Positions 35,858 to 45,191 are shown, numbered from the stretch's first letter. The stretch is DNA of 64,000 bases from Planctomycetota bacterium (GCA_021414065.1 JAIOPE010000081.1:1-64000), one strand, 5' to 3'. Notes: generated by a model not told the origin, from the letters alone. Made by a program: numbers and translations.

Positions 35858-36322
35858 ATGTGGTGGTACCGCGACACCAAGACCTCCCCCGCTGCGACGA
35901 AACCCGCCAAGTCCCGGTCCCGCCCCGACGCCGCCCCCCCCGTGGGCGACGTCGAGGCGGGCCGTGGCGGGCTCGGGTCGGTCGTGCGCGCCGCCTTCGA
36001 CGGGCGCGCGAAGGACCCCGACGCCTGGCTCCTGATGAGCCTGCTCGTCGATTCCCGGTTGGAACTCGACGGCGGCGCGACCTACGACGGCATGAGCGTC
36101 CTCGAAGCCGAGCGGGCGATGGGCGAGGCGGCCCAGGGCGGCGAGCCGATGCGGCTCTACAACCGGTTCGTGCGCGACTTCGGCGACGGCTACTCGGCGC
36201 GCACCGACCTCCCGGAAGAGCATCGCAACGCGCTCATTTCGATGCGTGAGAAACTGTCGAAATCATCCGGCGTCAAGGCCTTCGGCCCGCGCACTCCGCG
36301 GGCGACCGACGCCGCGACGTAA
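35858..36322 (+). CDS. Conserved-looking small protein, function unknown
   Basis: 154 aa from ATG 35858, divergent from the sigma factor (145 bp gap). The first 35 residues are Pro/Ala/Lys-rich and probably disordered; the remainder is alpha-helical (VRAAFDGRAKDPDAWLLMSLLVDSRLELDG and EHRNALISMREKLSK). No signal peptide, no membrane segment, no family recognised. Coding potential is supported by strong codon bias and a clear stop. Confidence 0.6.
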   Translation: MWWYRDTKTSPAATKPAKSRSRPDAAPPVGDVEAGRGGLGSVVRAAFDGRAKDPDAWLLMSLLVDSRLELDGGATYDGMSVLEAERAMGEAAQGGEPMRLYNRFVRDFGDGYSARTDLPEEHRNALISMREKLSKSSGVKAFGPRTPRATDAAT

Positions 36323-36451
36323 ACGCCGGGCTCGACCGCGATCTCGGGCCTCCACGGGTTTGCGTGCCAGTTCGGCGCACGGCCCAGAGAATGGGCGACC
36401 CGCCGCGCACGTGTCTCGTGCCGCGGCGCCCTCACGCGGAGCGCTCTCACC

Positions 36452-36931
36452 ATGGCCGGAATCCAGGACTTCATCTCCCTCGCCTCGGGTCAGCTCGGAA
36501 TCGGCCAGGACAAGGCCCAGTCGGCGACCAAGGGCGTTCTCCAGACGCTCCAGGGGCAGGCCGACGGCCCCGACTTCTCCAAGTTCCTGAGCGCCCTCCC
36601 CGGCGCGGCCGACCTGCTCAAGGGCGGTGCGCGCAGTGGCAGCGGAGGAGGCGGTGGCGGCGGCCTGATGGGCTCCCTCGGCGGACTGATGGGCGGCAGC
36701 GGCGGCGGCGGCGATCTTGGCGGCCTGATGGGCTCCCTCGGTGGCGCGCTCGGTGGGAAGTCCGGCGGAGCACTCGGAATCCTGGGCGCGCTCCAGAGCG
36801 GCGGGCTCGACGCCGACAAGGGGGGCCAGTTCCTCCAGATGTTCGTCCAGTTCGCGAAGGAGAAGGTCGGCCCGGCCGTGCTCCAGGCCGTGCTCGCGAA
36901 GGTGCCGGAACTGGCGAAGTTCCTCGGCTGA
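36452..36931 (+). CDS. DUF2780-family (VcgC/VcgE-like) protein
   Basis: 159 aa. N-terminal helix pattern MAGIQDFISLASGQLGIGQDKAQSA, a long Gly-rich centre with repeated GGLMGSLGG units (about 65-105), then a conserved helical C-terminus (FLQMFVQFAKEKVGPAVLQAVLAKVPELAKFLG). This is the layout of DUF2780 proteins, whose function is unknown. No signal peptide. The Gly-rich repeats vary in length between relatives. It ends 16 bp before the convergent lipoprotein gene. Confidence 0.75.
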   Translation: MAGIQDFISLASGQLGIGQDKAQSATKGVLQTLQGQADGPDFSKFLSALPGAADLLKGGARSGSGGGGGGGLMGSLGGLMGGSGGGGDLGGLMGSLGGALGGKSGGALGILGALQSGGLDADKGGQFLQMFVQFAKEKVGPAVLQAVLAKVPELAKFLG

Positions 36932-36946
36932 GCCCGGGTCAGAACT

Positions 36947-37771
36947 TCAGTCCTTCGGGAACTCCGGCCGCTCCTCCAGGAACGACGACCGGGCGCCGAG
37001 TCGCTCGATGAAGTAGCTGGGTGACGGCGACGGGTCCGCCATGCTCGCGTCGTCGATCGGCACCGTGCAGAGCTTCCGCCATCGCTCACTGCCGCGCTGT
37101 TCGCCCCTCGCAGAGACGAAGCGAAACTCGCCCCAGTCCCACTCCCGAACGTACTCGGCGGCGATCCGCGCAAGCCCGCCCTCGCGCGACGTGACCGTGC
37201 CGTAGACGTGGACGAGCGAGAGGGGGATCAGCGTGACGCGCGGTCCGGTGAGCGTCGCCACGAAGTCGCCGCCGCCGTTGAAGTCCATGCAGAGCACCGC
37301 GGGGTCGGTGGCGCCGTCGAAGTACTTGCCCTCGACCCAGACGCGCGTGCGGCCCCCGACCGCGTCCTGCTCGACGCCGCGCACGATCCCGAACCACGCG
37401 ACGAACGTGCCGACCGGGTCGTCCATCTTCGCGACGACCGGCCCCGCGATCCGCCAGGTGAACGGCTCCTCGCGCGGCGTGGGAATGTAGGGGACGGGCC
37501 CGGTCACGCCCGTCGGGGCGCGCATCGGGAACGGCGCGTACTCGAACACCGTCGGCGGGCCGTCGGGACGGCGCACGGCGGACGCGACGGGCGAATCGGA
37601 CGCCGCCGGCGGCGCGTCTGCGGCCGGCCCCGGGCCCGGCATCTCGTCGATCGGGGGCACCGACACGGGGCGGTGCACGTTCGGACGGCGGTCGTCGGGG
37701 GGCGTCCGGATCACCGACGGGCCGCCGCAGGCCGCGAGCAGCAGGACGACCGTCGCAGCGCGCACGAACAT
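36947..37771 (-). CDS. Lipoprotein, function unknown
   Basis: 274 aa with a short signal and lipobox LLAACGG (Cys about residue 15). A Pro-rich linker (about 25-80) leads to a beta-rich domain with an FNGGGDFVATLTGPRVTL core. Ends in ERPEFPKD. Nothing catalytic is visible. It lies 35 bp downstream of the DUF1552 gene on the same strand, so it may be the third gene of that operon. Confidence 0.7.
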   Translation of the reverse strand: MFVRAATVVLLLAACGGPSVIRTPPDDRRPNVHRPVSVPPIDEMPGPGPAADAPPAASDSPVASAVRRPDGPPTVFEYAPFPMRAPTGVTGPVPYIPTPREEPFTWRIAGPVVAKMDDPVGTFVAWFGIVRGVEQDAVGGRTRVWVEGKYFDGATDPAVLCMDFNGGGDFVATLTGPRVTLIPLSLVHVYGTVTSREGGLARIAAEYVREWDWGEFRFVSARGEQRGSERWRKLCTVPIDDASMADPSPSPSYFIERLGARSSFLEERPEFPKD

Positions 37772-37805
37772 CGATCCCTCCGCGGTCAGGAACGTGGGGA
37801 TGTTA

Positions 37806-39179
37806 TCAGGCCCCCGTGAGGCGCCCGGTGGCGTCGCCGAAGGTCGTGACGCGGACGTTCAGATGGTCGAGCACCGACAGGTACAGGTTCGCGAGCGGGG
37901 TCTCTTTCGGCACGCGGCGGTGGAAGCCCGTGCGAGGGCCGGCGCGTCCACCGGCAACGAGGATCGGCAGGTTGCCGTGGTCGTGTGCGTTGCCGTCGGA
38001 GATGGCCGAACCGTAGATCACGATCGATCGGTCGAGGAGGCTCGCACCGCCCGCCTGTCCGTCGTCTTCGCGCGCCGCCTTCAGCCGTGCCAGGAACGCC
38101 GCGAACTCCTCCATCTGGAACCGGTTGATCGTGCGGATCTTCGCCTGCTTCGCGGCGTCGCCCCCGTGGTGCGAGAGGTCGTGGTGCCCCTCCGGCACGC
38201 CGAGGAACGCGTAGCTCCGGTTGCTGCCCTCGTTGCCGAGCATGAGCGTGACCACGCGCGTGCGGTCGGCGCGGAACGCCATCACGACGAGGTCGTACAT
38301 GACACGGACGTGCTCGCGGTGGTCCGCCGGGACGCCCGCGGGGCGCGGCACGCCGCCGGAGATCGCGGCGCCTGGAGCGCCGGCCGCCGCCGCGCGGTCG
38401 ATCCGCTGTTCCAGATCGCGGACGGCCGTCAGGTACTCGTCGAGCTTGCGACGGTCGGAGGCGCCGAGTTTCGCGTCGAGGCGCTTCGCGTCGTCGAGTG
38501 CGAAGTCGAGGACGCTCCTGCGCTCGGCGCGTCGCTGCTCGCGTTGCGCATCGGTCGCCCCCGCGTCGGCGAAGAGCCGGTCGAACACCTGCTGCGGATT
38601 GACTTCCTTCGCGAGCGGCGACGACTCGCTCCGCCACGCGAGGTTGTTCGAGTACGCGCACGAGTAGCCCGAGTCGCACTCGCCGGACGGGCGCCCGCCC
38701 TCGAGTCCGAGTTCCAGCGAGGGCAGGTCCGTCCCCTGGCCGATCTTCGCCGCCACGATCTGGTCCAGCGAGACGCCCGCCTTCAGGTCCGCACCGCCGG
38801 TCTTCCGTGGATGCGTGCCGGTCAGGAACGCCCCCGCCGCGCGCGCGTGGTCGCCGGGGCCGTCGCCGTGGGCGCGGGCGCCGTCGGCCGTGAGTCCGCT
38901 CCAGACGGCGATCTGTTTGCGGAGCGGTTCGAGCGGTTCCAGGAGGTAGGGCATCGCGAACGTGTCGCCCTCGGCCGACGGCGTCCAGTCGGCCATGTGC
39001 TTGCCGTTCGGCGCGTAGACGACCACGAGTCGCGAGGCGGCCGGATCGTCGCCCGTGCCGGCGAATGCAGGCACCGCCGACACCATCGCGTCGAGCAACG
39101 GCAGCCCGACGGCCGCGCCCACGCCGCGCAGCACCGTGCGACGCGAGACCTGCGGCCCACGGTGGACGAGCGACATCAC
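37806..39179 (-). CDS. DUF1552 protein with Tat signal
   Basis: 457 aa. Twin-arginine signal peptide (VSRRTVLRGVGAAVGLP, residues 10-27, then AVPAFA). The body is the alpha/beta fold of DUF1552, a family almost confined to planctomycetes, acidobacteria and myxobacteria and always encoded next to DUF1585/1588/1592 cytochrome-like proteins, as here. Conserved blocks: YAPNGKHM, GDGPGDHARAAGAFLTGTHPRKT, LGNEGSNRSY, HHDLSHHG and GSAISDGNAHDHGNLP. Predicted periplasmic with metal-binding His residues; reaction unknown. Start ATG 39179 overlaps the stop of the upstream cytochrome gene; a second ATG follows at once. Confidence 0.9.
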   Translation of the reverse strand: MMSLVHRGPQVSRRTVLRGVGAAVGLPLLDAMVSAVPAFAGTGDDPAASRLVVVYAPNGKHMADWTPSAEGDTFAMPYLLEPLEPLRKQIAVWSGLTADGARAHGDGPGDHARAAGAFLTGTHPRKTGGADLKAGVSLDQIVAAKIGQGTDLPSLELGLEGGRPSGECDSGYSCAYSNNLAWRSESSPLAKEVNPQQVFDRLFADAGATDAQREQRRAERRSVLDFALDDAKRLDAKLGASDRRKLDEYLTAVRDLEQRIDRAAAAGAPGAAISGGVPRPAGVPADHREHVRVMYDLVVMAFRADRTRVVTLMLGNEGSNRSYAFLGVPEGHHDLSHHGGDAAKQAKIRTINRFQMEEFAAFLARLKAAREDDGQAGGASLLDRSIVIYGSAISDGNAHDHGNLPILVAGGRAGPRTGFHRRVPKETPLANLYLSVLDHLNVRVTTFGDATGRLTGA

Positions 39180-41620
39180 TTCCCCCCCGTCGTCTTCGCC
39201 TCGGAGGGCTGAGCCCCGCGCAAACGGAATGCGTCCATGCGGACCACGCCGGTGATGACGTCCTCGATCGTGCGCCCGTCGGGCGGGAGTGCTTCGACGA
39301 GACGGTCGAACGCCGCTTCGTCGTTCGGGTTGGTGCCCCGGCCGACGGCGTAGACGAACAGCTTCTTCGCGAGGGCACGCGGCATCGCGTCGCCCGAGGC
39401 AAGCACGCGGCGGAGGCCGTCGGCGCCGTCCACCGCACGACCGTCGGGGAGTTTGCCGGTCGCGTCGATCGCGAACCTGCCGTCGGTCTCACGCCACGCG
39501 CCGACGGCGTCGAAGTGCTCGAGCGCGAGTCCGAGCACGTCCATCTTCACGTGGCAGACTGCGCACGCCGGGTCCTTCCGGTGGCGCTCCATCTGCACGC
39601 GGATCGACGCGTCGCGCAGCGCCGCTTCGCCGCCCTGGAAGCTGTCCGTGCCCGGCGTCGGCGGCGGCGGGGGCGACGCGAGCAGGTGGTCGAGGATCCA
39701 CTTCCCCCGCTTCACCGGCGACGTCCGCGTCGGGTTCGACGTCACAGTGAGGACGCTCGCGTGCGCGAGGATGCCGCCGGGCCGCGCGCCGTTCAGCGCG
39801 ACGCGCCGCATCTCCGGACCGCGGACGCCCGGAACGCCGTAGTGCTTGGCGAGACGCTCGTTGAGGAAGGTCCAGTCGGAGAGCACGAGTTCGCGGAGGT
39901 CACGGCCCTCGCGGAGCACCGCCTCGAAGTACATCTCGGTCTCGGCGCGCATCGCGACGCGCAGTTCCTCGTCGAACGACGGGAACCGCACCGGGTCCGG
40001 CGCGGCCACGGCCAGGTTGCGCAACTCGAGCCACTGCGCCGCGAAGTTCGTCGCGAGCGACGACGCGCGCGGGTCGCGGAGCATGCGCCGAACCTGCGCC
40101 GCGACGCCGTCGGCCGTGGCCAGCCCGCCGCGGCGCGCGGCCTCCGCGAGTTCGTCGTCGGGCAGGCTGGACCACAGGAAGTAGCTGAGCCGCGCCGCGA
40201 TCTCGTCGCCGGTGAGCGCGCGCGCTTCGCTGCCGTGCTCGACGCGGAACACGAAGTGCGGCGAGACGAGGACGGCCTGCAGCGCGAGGGCGATCCCGCT
40301 CTCGAACGTAGCTCCCTTCGCGGACGCGGCGAGCTTCACGAGCCGCGACACCTCGTCGTCCGTCGCAGCGCGCCGCCACGCGCGCGACGCCAGCGGACGC
40401 AGCACGGCCCGGGCGCGCGCGGCGGCGTCGCTGCCGCCCGGATCGGCTGCGAAGATGCGCCGATGCGATGCCGGCAGCACGACCGCGTCCACCGGCCCCG
40501 CGACCTCGATCCAGTCGAGCGCGAGGTTCCGGTCGCGGTCGGCCGGATTGGGCGCGTCCGGCGCGTAGTAGTCGTTCGCGAACGCCGCAGTCACTTGGTG
40601 GGCGCCCTTCGCGAGTCGCACGCGGACTTCGTACTCGGCCGGTGCCGCGCGCGTCGCTGGAACATCGACATCACCCACGCGCTTGCCGTCCACCGCCCAG
40701 GCGAGCCGCGCGGGCTCGGAGCCGGCCTGGTCGCCGTAGGCGCGCGCGCGGAGCAGGTACTCGCCGTCGCGGGGCAACGTGACCTGCGCCGTGACGTCGG
40801 ACGAGGAGAACATGTTCACCCACGTGCGATCCCGGAGTCCCGCGCCCTCCTTCAGCTTGAGCGTCTCCGCCTCGACGCGCCGCGCGGTGGTGCCGCCGGC
40901 ATCGGGTGTGACGATCGCTTCGGCCGCGATTCGCTCCGCCGCGCGGGCGTACTTCTCCAGAAGCAACGGCGACACCGAAAGGACGTCGCCGACGTTGTCG
41001 AAGCCGTAGCCGAGGTCGTCCGCGGGGAAGTCCGCGTCGGTGACGACGTCCACCGCAATCAGGTCGCGGACGCTGTTCACGTACTCCGCGCGCGACAGTC
41101 GCCGGAGGACCACGCGGCCGGGGTCGCCTGGCGCCTCCGGCTCGGCCGTCGCGGGCGCGGCTCCGGCAGCCCCGGACTTGCCTGCGCCGTGGGTTCCAGC
41201 GTCGGCGCCCGGCTTCTTCCCGCTGCCGGGCGCCGGCTTGCGTCCCCCGCCGGGCGAAGGCGCCTTCGCGCCGCGCAGCGCCGACTCGATCCACGCGACG
41301 CACGCCGCTCGCTCCGGCGAAGTCGGCTGCGGCTCGCCCACGGGCGGCATCTCGTGCTCGAGGAGCTTCTCGCGGATCTCGCGGAGGCCGTGCGACTTGC
41401 CGCGCGCCGACGCTTCGTCGCGGAACGGGTCGAGGTCGAACTTCCCCTCGCTGTCCTTCCCCATGTGGCACGAGAGGCAGTACGCGTCGATGAACGCCGC
41501 GACGTCCCCGTCGAACGTCCCGGGCTTCGGTTTCTCGTCGCCTCCCGCGGCGAACGGGGCCACGGCGAGGCACGTCGCAGCGGCGGCGAACAGGGCGAGT
41601 CGCGAGCGGGAGATCGTCAC
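39176..41620 (-). CDS. Planctomycete cytochrome-type DUF1592/DUF1588/DUF1585 protein
   Basis: 814 aa, GTG start at 41620 at the head of a signal peptide (residues 1-26). An N-terminal heme c site CLSCH (C48, C51, H52; PSCyt1-like domain) is followed by the DUF1587, DUF1592, DUF1588 and DUF1585 domain train, typical for planctomycete cytochrome proteins. A second CxxCH (CAVCHVKMD, near residue 686) lies in DUF1588. Between them a Pro/Gly-rich linker (about 120-165), then RLSRAEYVNSVRDLIA. Family members are periplasmic and are paired with DUF1552 proteins; their substrate is unknown, perhaps polysaccharide-linked electron transfer. It is divergent from the gene at 41666 (45 bp). Confidence 0.92.
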   Translation of the reverse strand: MTISRSRLALFAAAATCLAVAPFAAGGDEKPKPGTFDGDVAAFIDAYCLSCHMGKDSEGKFDLDPFRDEASARGKSHGLREIREKLLEHEMPPVGEPQPTSPERAACVAWIESALRGAKAPSPGGGRKPAPGSGKKPGADAGTHGAGKSGAAGAAPATAEPEAPGDPGRVVLRRLSRAEYVNSVRDLIAVDVVTDADFPADDLGYGFDNVGDVLSVSPLLLEKYARAAERIAAEAIVTPDAGGTTARRVEAETLKLKEGAGLRDRTWVNMFSSSDVTAQVTLPRDGEYLLRARAYGDQAGSEPARLAWAVDGKRVGDVDVPATRAAPAEYEVRVRLAKGAHQVTAAFANDYYAPDAPNPADRDRNLALDWIEVAGPVDAVVLPASHRRIFAADPGGSDAAARARAVLRPLASRAWRRAATDDEVSRLVKLAASAKGATFESGIALALQAVLVSPHFVFRVEHGSEARALTGDEIAARLSYFLWSSLPDDELAEAARRGGLATADGVAAQVRRMLRDPRASSLATNFAAQWLELRNLAVAAPDPVRFPSFDEELRVAMRAETEMYFEAVLREGRDLRELVLSDWTFLNERLAKHYGVPGVRGPEMRRVALNGARPGGILAHASVLTVTSNPTRTSPVKRGKWILDHLLASPPPPPTPGTDSFQGGEAALRDASIRVQMERHRKDPACAVCHVKMDVLGLALEHFDAVGAWRETDGRFAIDATGKLPDGRAVDGADGLRRVLASGDAMPRALAKKLFVYAVGRGTNPNDEAAFDRLVEALPPDGRTIEDVITGVVRMDAFRLRGAQPSEAKTTGGK

Positions 41621-41665
41621 GGCACCGAGTATCCCGTCCGCGCGCCCCGCGGCTAACCTCCTCCG

Positions 41666-42544
41666 ATGGTCACCCCCGCCTCGGATCCCCAGCCCCGCCG
41701 CAAAGGCGCGCGGCGGATGTCGGAGATCCCGCCCGCGGTCCTCCAGAACCTGCACGACGGTCGCGAGGAGACGATCACGCTCGTCGAGTGGCTCGCGATC
41801 GACGTCCGCCGCCTCGCGCGTGCCGTCGGGAGCAGTGATGCGATCGTGCGGGCGGGACTCGACACGCGGGCCGCCGCGCATCTCGCGTCTGCAGCGGATC
41901 GGCTCGCGGGCGACGGCGTCATGGCGCGGTCCCACGGCATGGGCGAGGCGATCCACGCGGCGCTCGACGGTCACCGACAGCGAGAACACGTGCTCTCCGC
42001 GCTCGGCGCGCACACCTCCGACATGGTGCGTTCCTGGGCCGCGTACGCCCGGATGGCCGACCCGGCACTCGACCTTCCCGCTCGTCTCACCGTGATGCTC
42101 CCGGTCGCCGCGGACCGCCACATGGCCGTGCGCGAGTGCGCGTGGGAGGCGCTGCGTCCGCACCTCGCGAAGGACTTGTCGGCCGCCATCGCAACGCTCG
42201 AACCGTGGGTCCGCGACGCCGACGCGAACGTCCGCCGCTGCGCGGTCGAAGCGACACGACCCTGCGGCGTCTGGACGCTTCACCTCAACGAGTTGAAGGC
42301 CGACCCGTCGCCCGCGCTCCCGCTGCTCGAACCGGTGCGGTCCGACCCGAGCGACTACGTGCGCCGCTCTGTCGGCAACTGGCTGAACGACGCGTCGAAG
42401 TCTCGGTCGGACTGGGTGCGAACGGTCTGCGTCCGCTGGGAGCGTGAGAGTCCGACCGCCGAGACGGCGTGGACGGTGCGGCACGCACTGAGGACGCTCA
42501 CGAAGCCGACGAAAGCGGGTCGGCGAGCGCCCCGGAAGGCATGA
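41666..42544 (+). CDS. DNA alkylation repair protein, AlkC/AlkD-like
   Basis: 292 aa. Alpha-helical HEAT-repeat protein with the family signature ETITLVEWLAIDVRRLARAV near 33-52 and repeated VRECAWEALRPHL and VRRCAVEATRPCG helices. AlkC/AlkD glycosylases remove bulky N3- and N7-alkyl purines without base flipping. A likely alternative start is ATG 41717 (residue 18), because the first 17 residues are Arg/Pro-rich. It is divergent from the DUF1592 gene and converges on the DUF218 gene. AlkC and AlkD cannot be separated with certainty from sequence. Confidence 0.85.
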   Translation: MVTPASDPQPRRKGARRMSEIPPAVLQNLHDGREETITLVEWLAIDVRRLARAVGSSDAIVRAGLDTRAAAHLASAADRLAGDGVMARSHGMGEAIHAALDGHRQREHVLSALGAHTSDMVRSWAAYARMADPALDLPARLTVMLPVAADRHMAVRECAWEALRPHLAKDLSAAIATLEPWVRDADANVRRCAVEATRPCGVWTLHLNELKADPSPALPLLEPVRSDPSDYVRRSVGNWLNDASKSRSDWVRTVCVRWERESPTAETAWTVRHALRTLTKPTKAGRRAPRKA

Positions 42545-42562
42545 CGCGCGCGCTCGACTTCG

Positions 42563-43591
42563 TCACGCCCGAACCCACGCCCCCCACCACGCCGCAACCT
42601 CGCGAGCCGCGAACCACGGGAGCTTCGCGAGGATGCGCTCCTCCCGCGCCGGCACGGTGAACGCGCTGACTCCGGCGCGGTCGAACTCGAGGCGGACGCG
42701 CGGCAGGTGATACGCGTGGCTCACGGCGAGCACGCGACGGAGGCCGCGATCTCGAAGCCAACCCGCGGCGTCGAGCACCGTCGCGCGGGAACTCACGCCG
42801 TCTCGGTCGAGGACGATCGCGGCGCCGGGCACGCCGCAGTCGAGCGCGAGGCGGCGCATCGCCTGCGTCTCGTGCGTCGATCCATCCCCCGGGCCGCCGG
42901 AGAGGTAGAGGACCGGAGCGCGGCCCTCGTGCCACAACGCGACGGCCGTGCGCACGCGGTCGCGGAGCGCATTGGAGGGACGGCCGTCGGCGTACGTCCT
43001 CGCGCCGAAGACGACGATCGCGTCCGCGTCGCGACGGTAGTCGGCGCGGCCGAACGTGACCATCTGCGCGAGCGGGAACAGCCCCACGCACAGGGCGGCA
43101 GCGACCAGCACCGGACGCAGTCGGCGGTCGTCCGTCGGTCGCCGCGCCGCGCACCAGGCAACCACCGCCGCGGCACCTGCGAAGACGAACGACAACGGCA
43201 GCGGATCCGCATCGACGCTGCCGCGTGCGACGAGTCGCAGAACGTGAATGCCGTTGCGAGCGGCGACGACGCTCACCACCGCCGCCGCAACGAACACCGC
43301 GATGCGAAGCACGCGCGACGCATCGGGGCGGAGCGCCCAGACTGCGAGGGCCGCGCCGATCACGATCATCGCGACGGCAACGACGCTTGACGGCAGCGGA
43401 CGCAGGTCGATCCACCAGATGTTCGCGTCGAGCGAAGCGGGCGGCGCGACGTCGAGCGCGGACGCCGTCGCGGTTGCCAGCAGGCCCCGCAGTCCGTTGA
43501 TCGTGGAGAACGTACCGAGGAAGAGCGCGGCCCCCCGCGTCACTGCTTCGAGCGCACAGGATGCCTGGTCGGCGCGACGGGTCGGGAACAT
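42563..43591 (-). CDS. DUF218/SanA-YdcF-like membrane protein
   Basis: 342 aa. Four hydrophobic segments in the first 185 residues (about 18-40, 67-90, 95-112, 132-150) and the DUF218 domain (about 190-342) with AIVVFGARTYADGRPSNAL, LYLSGGPG and HAYHLPRVRLEF. SanA and YdcF are the E. coli relatives; the former affects vancomycin sensitivity, and DUF218 proteins are thought to bind S-adenosylmethionine or act in cell envelope metabolism. A precise role cannot be given. It is the only gene in its small cluster and converges on the AlkC/AlkD-like gene. Confidence 0.85.
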   Translation of the reverse strand: MFPTRRADQASCALEAVTRGAALFLGTFSTINGLRGLLATATASALDVAPPASLDANIWWIDLRPLPSSVVAVAMIVIGAALAVWALRPDASRVLRIAVFVAAAVVSVVAARNGIHVLRLVARGSVDADPLPLSFVFAGAAAVVAWCAARRPTDDRRLRPVLVAAALCVGLFPLAQMVTFGRADYRRDADAIVVFGARTYADGRPSNALRDRVRTAVALWHEGRAPVLYLSGGPGDGSTHETQAMRRLALDCGVPGAAIVLDRDGVSSRATVLDAAGWLRDRGLRRVLAVSHAYHLPRVRLEFDRAGVSAFTVPAREERILAKLPWFAAREVAAWWGAWVRA

Positions 43592-43634
43592 CCGAAGAGG
43601 ATAGCCGCGCGGCGTCAGTCGCGACTACGCCGGG

Positions 43635-44513
43635 TCACTTCGCGCCTTTGTCGCCCTTGCCGGCCTTCTCCTTGGCCTTCTCCTTGCGCAACGACTTCTC
43701 CGCCTTGTCGGCGGCCGCCTTCTCGCGAAGCGACGCCGCGGCCTCGAAGTCGAACGTCTTCTCGTGGTCCTTCCACCAGGCGCGCCAGTAGTCGGCGTCG
43801 TTGCCGCCGCGCTCACCCGTGGCATACGTCAGGGCCTTCGCGCAGGAAGCGCGGTACCCGGTTCCGTCGCGATGGCGCTTCTGCATGAAGCCGATCAACG
43901 CCTCGATCGCCTTCGGCGACGGCACGTTCGCGACCGCGTGGCAGCGGGCGTCCACCTCGTCGAGGCTCGCGCCGTAATCGATGTCCCCGATGAGGGCGTC
44001 GATCGACCCGACCTGTGCCAGGTCGTGGAGCGCGGCGCACAGCGCCATCCGCTCGGCGTCGGCTTCCGGCTTGCCATTCAGGGACTTGATGCGGTCGCCA
44101 AGCGTGTCGGCCGCCTTCTTCTTCTGGTCCCCGTCGATCCGGGCGCCGAGGGCGGCGATGGCGGCGAGGCGGATGTCCGGCTGTTCGTCCTTGGCGAGCT
44201 TCGAGAGCGCGGGGAGTAGCTTCGGGTCGTGGACTGACTTCGCCGCGATCGCCGCGTCGAGTCGCTTGACGGCGAACTTCGTGTCGGCCATGTCCGCGAG
44301 CAGTTGCTCGGTGGTCGGCGCCGGCGCGGCCGCGGGGGGCGGCGTGTCCGGCTTGGGTTCGTCCTTCTTCGGCGCGTCCGGCTTCGGGGCGTCGCCGTCG
44401 GCCTTCGGGGCGGGCGGCGCGTCGTCGGCGTGCGCCGGGCGCGCGACGGCGGTCACGAGGACGAGCGTCAGCGTGAGCGCGATGGCAGACACGACGGGAC
44501 GGTGCAGGGACAT
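43635..44513 (-). CDS. Exported HEAT-repeat protein
   Basis: 292 aa. Signal peptide to about residue 29 (ARPAHA-DD), a Pro/Lys/Asp-rich linker (30-66), then HEAT-type helical repeats (about 70-230) with LLPALSKLAKDEQPDIRLAAIAALGAR, then a strongly basic/acidic Lys-rich coil (about 255-292). Ribosome site GGAGG, 8 nt before ATG. Predicted periplasmic scaffold. Stands 90 bp downstream of a cyclophilin gene, with two hairpins in between, so separate transcription is likely. Confidence 0.78.
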   Translation of the reverse strand: MSLHRPVVSAIALTLTLVLVTAVARPAHADDAPPAPKADGDAPKPDAPKKDEPKPDTPPPAAAPAPTTEQLLADMADTKFAVKRLDAAIAAKSVHDPKLLPALSKLAKDEQPDIRLAAIAALGARIDGDQKKKAADTLGDRIKSLNGKPEADAERMALCAALHDLAQVGSIDALIGDIDYGASLDEVDARCHAVANVPSPKAIEALIGFMQKRHRDGTGYRASCAKALTYATGERGGNDADYWRAWWKDHEKTFDFEAAASLREKAAADKAEKSLRKEKAKEKAGKGDKGAK

Positions 44514-44534
44514 GTGCGGGGCCTCCGTGAAGAT

Positions 44535-44583
44535 GAAACCCGCGACCGCGCCGCGGGTTTCGTGGACCGGGGCGGCCCGGTCC
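44535..44583 (-). terminator. Two hairpins downstream of the cyclophilin gene
   Basis: Read on the minus strand, the first is GGACCGGG/CCCGGTCC with a 4-nt loop (44564-44583); the second is a perfect 10-bp stem GAAACCCGCG/CGCGGGTTTC with a 7-nt loop (44535-44561). There is no long T-run after them. They lie between two minus-strand genes and probably end or attenuate the first transcript. Confidence 0.55.
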
Positions 44584-44603
44584 CTCCGCCTCCGCGGGCG
44601 GTA

Positions 44604-45143
44604 CTACGCCCGGAAGATCTCGACCCGCTCGAGCTTGACCTTGCCGTTGCCGGCGCGGGCGATCGTCTTCACGAGGTCCACGTTCTTCGTGACCTTGCCG
44701 AAGACCGTGTGCTTCCCGTTGAGGTGCGGCGTCGCGACCTCGGTGATGAAGAACTGCGACCCGTTCGTGCCGGGGCCCGCGTTCGCCATCGAGAGGACGC
44801 CCGGGCCGTCGTGGCGGAGCGTCGAGACGCACTCGTCGCCGAAGCGCCAGCCGGGGCCGCCCGTGCCCGTGCCGAGGGGGCAGCCGCCCTGGATCATGAA
44901 CTCCGGGATCACGCGGTGGAAGACCGTGCCCGAGTAGAGCGGCGTCTTGACCTTCCCGGCGCCCGGCTTCGTCCACTCGACCGTGCCGGTCGCGAGCGCG
45001 ACGAAGTTCGCGACCGTCTTCGGCGTCTCCTTCTCGTGGAGCGCGCACTCGATGTCGCCCATCGACGTCACGAAGCGCGCGTGCAACTTGCCCGTGCCGG
45101 GAACGTTGACCGCGGGGGCCGGGCTGCCTTGGGACTCGAACAT
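44604..45143 (-). CDS. Cyclophilin-type peptidyl-prolyl isomerase
   Basis: 179 aa, single cyclophilin domain without signal peptide, so cytosolic. Conserved active-site blocks: FHRVIPEFMIQGGCPLGTGTGG, MANAGPGTNGSQFFI and LNGKHTVFGKV. It has a loop insertion 'TGTVEWTKPGAGKVKTPLYSG' region between strands. Two ATG codons lie close together (45149 and 45143); the second is preferred because GAAGGAG sits 6 nt upstream of it. The half palindrome of family P abuts the ribosome site, so the repeat probably supplied or replaced the promoter. Confidence 0.9.
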   Translation of the reverse strand: MFESQGSPAPAVNVPGTGKLHARFVTSMGDIECALHEKETPKTVANFVALATGTVEWTKPGAGKVKTPLYSGTVFHRVIPEFMIQGGCPLGTGTGGPGWRFGDECVSTLRHDGPGVLSMANAGPGTNGSQFFITEVATPHLNGKHTVFGKVTKNVDLVKTIARAGNGKVKLERVEIFRA

Positions 45144-45156
45144 GCGCATCTCCTTC

Positions 45157-45191
45157 GGGGACAGGGTTCAGTTGAGCAGTCGTGTGTCACG
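45157..45191. repeat. REP-like palindrome (family P), left half only
   Basis: 35 bp identical in style to the left arm of copies 1 and 4 (GGGGACAGGGTTCAGTTGAG...GTGTCACG). The right arm is missing, so this is a solo half element. It lies directly against the ribosome site (GAAGGAG) of the cyclophilin gene. Confidence 0.8.
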
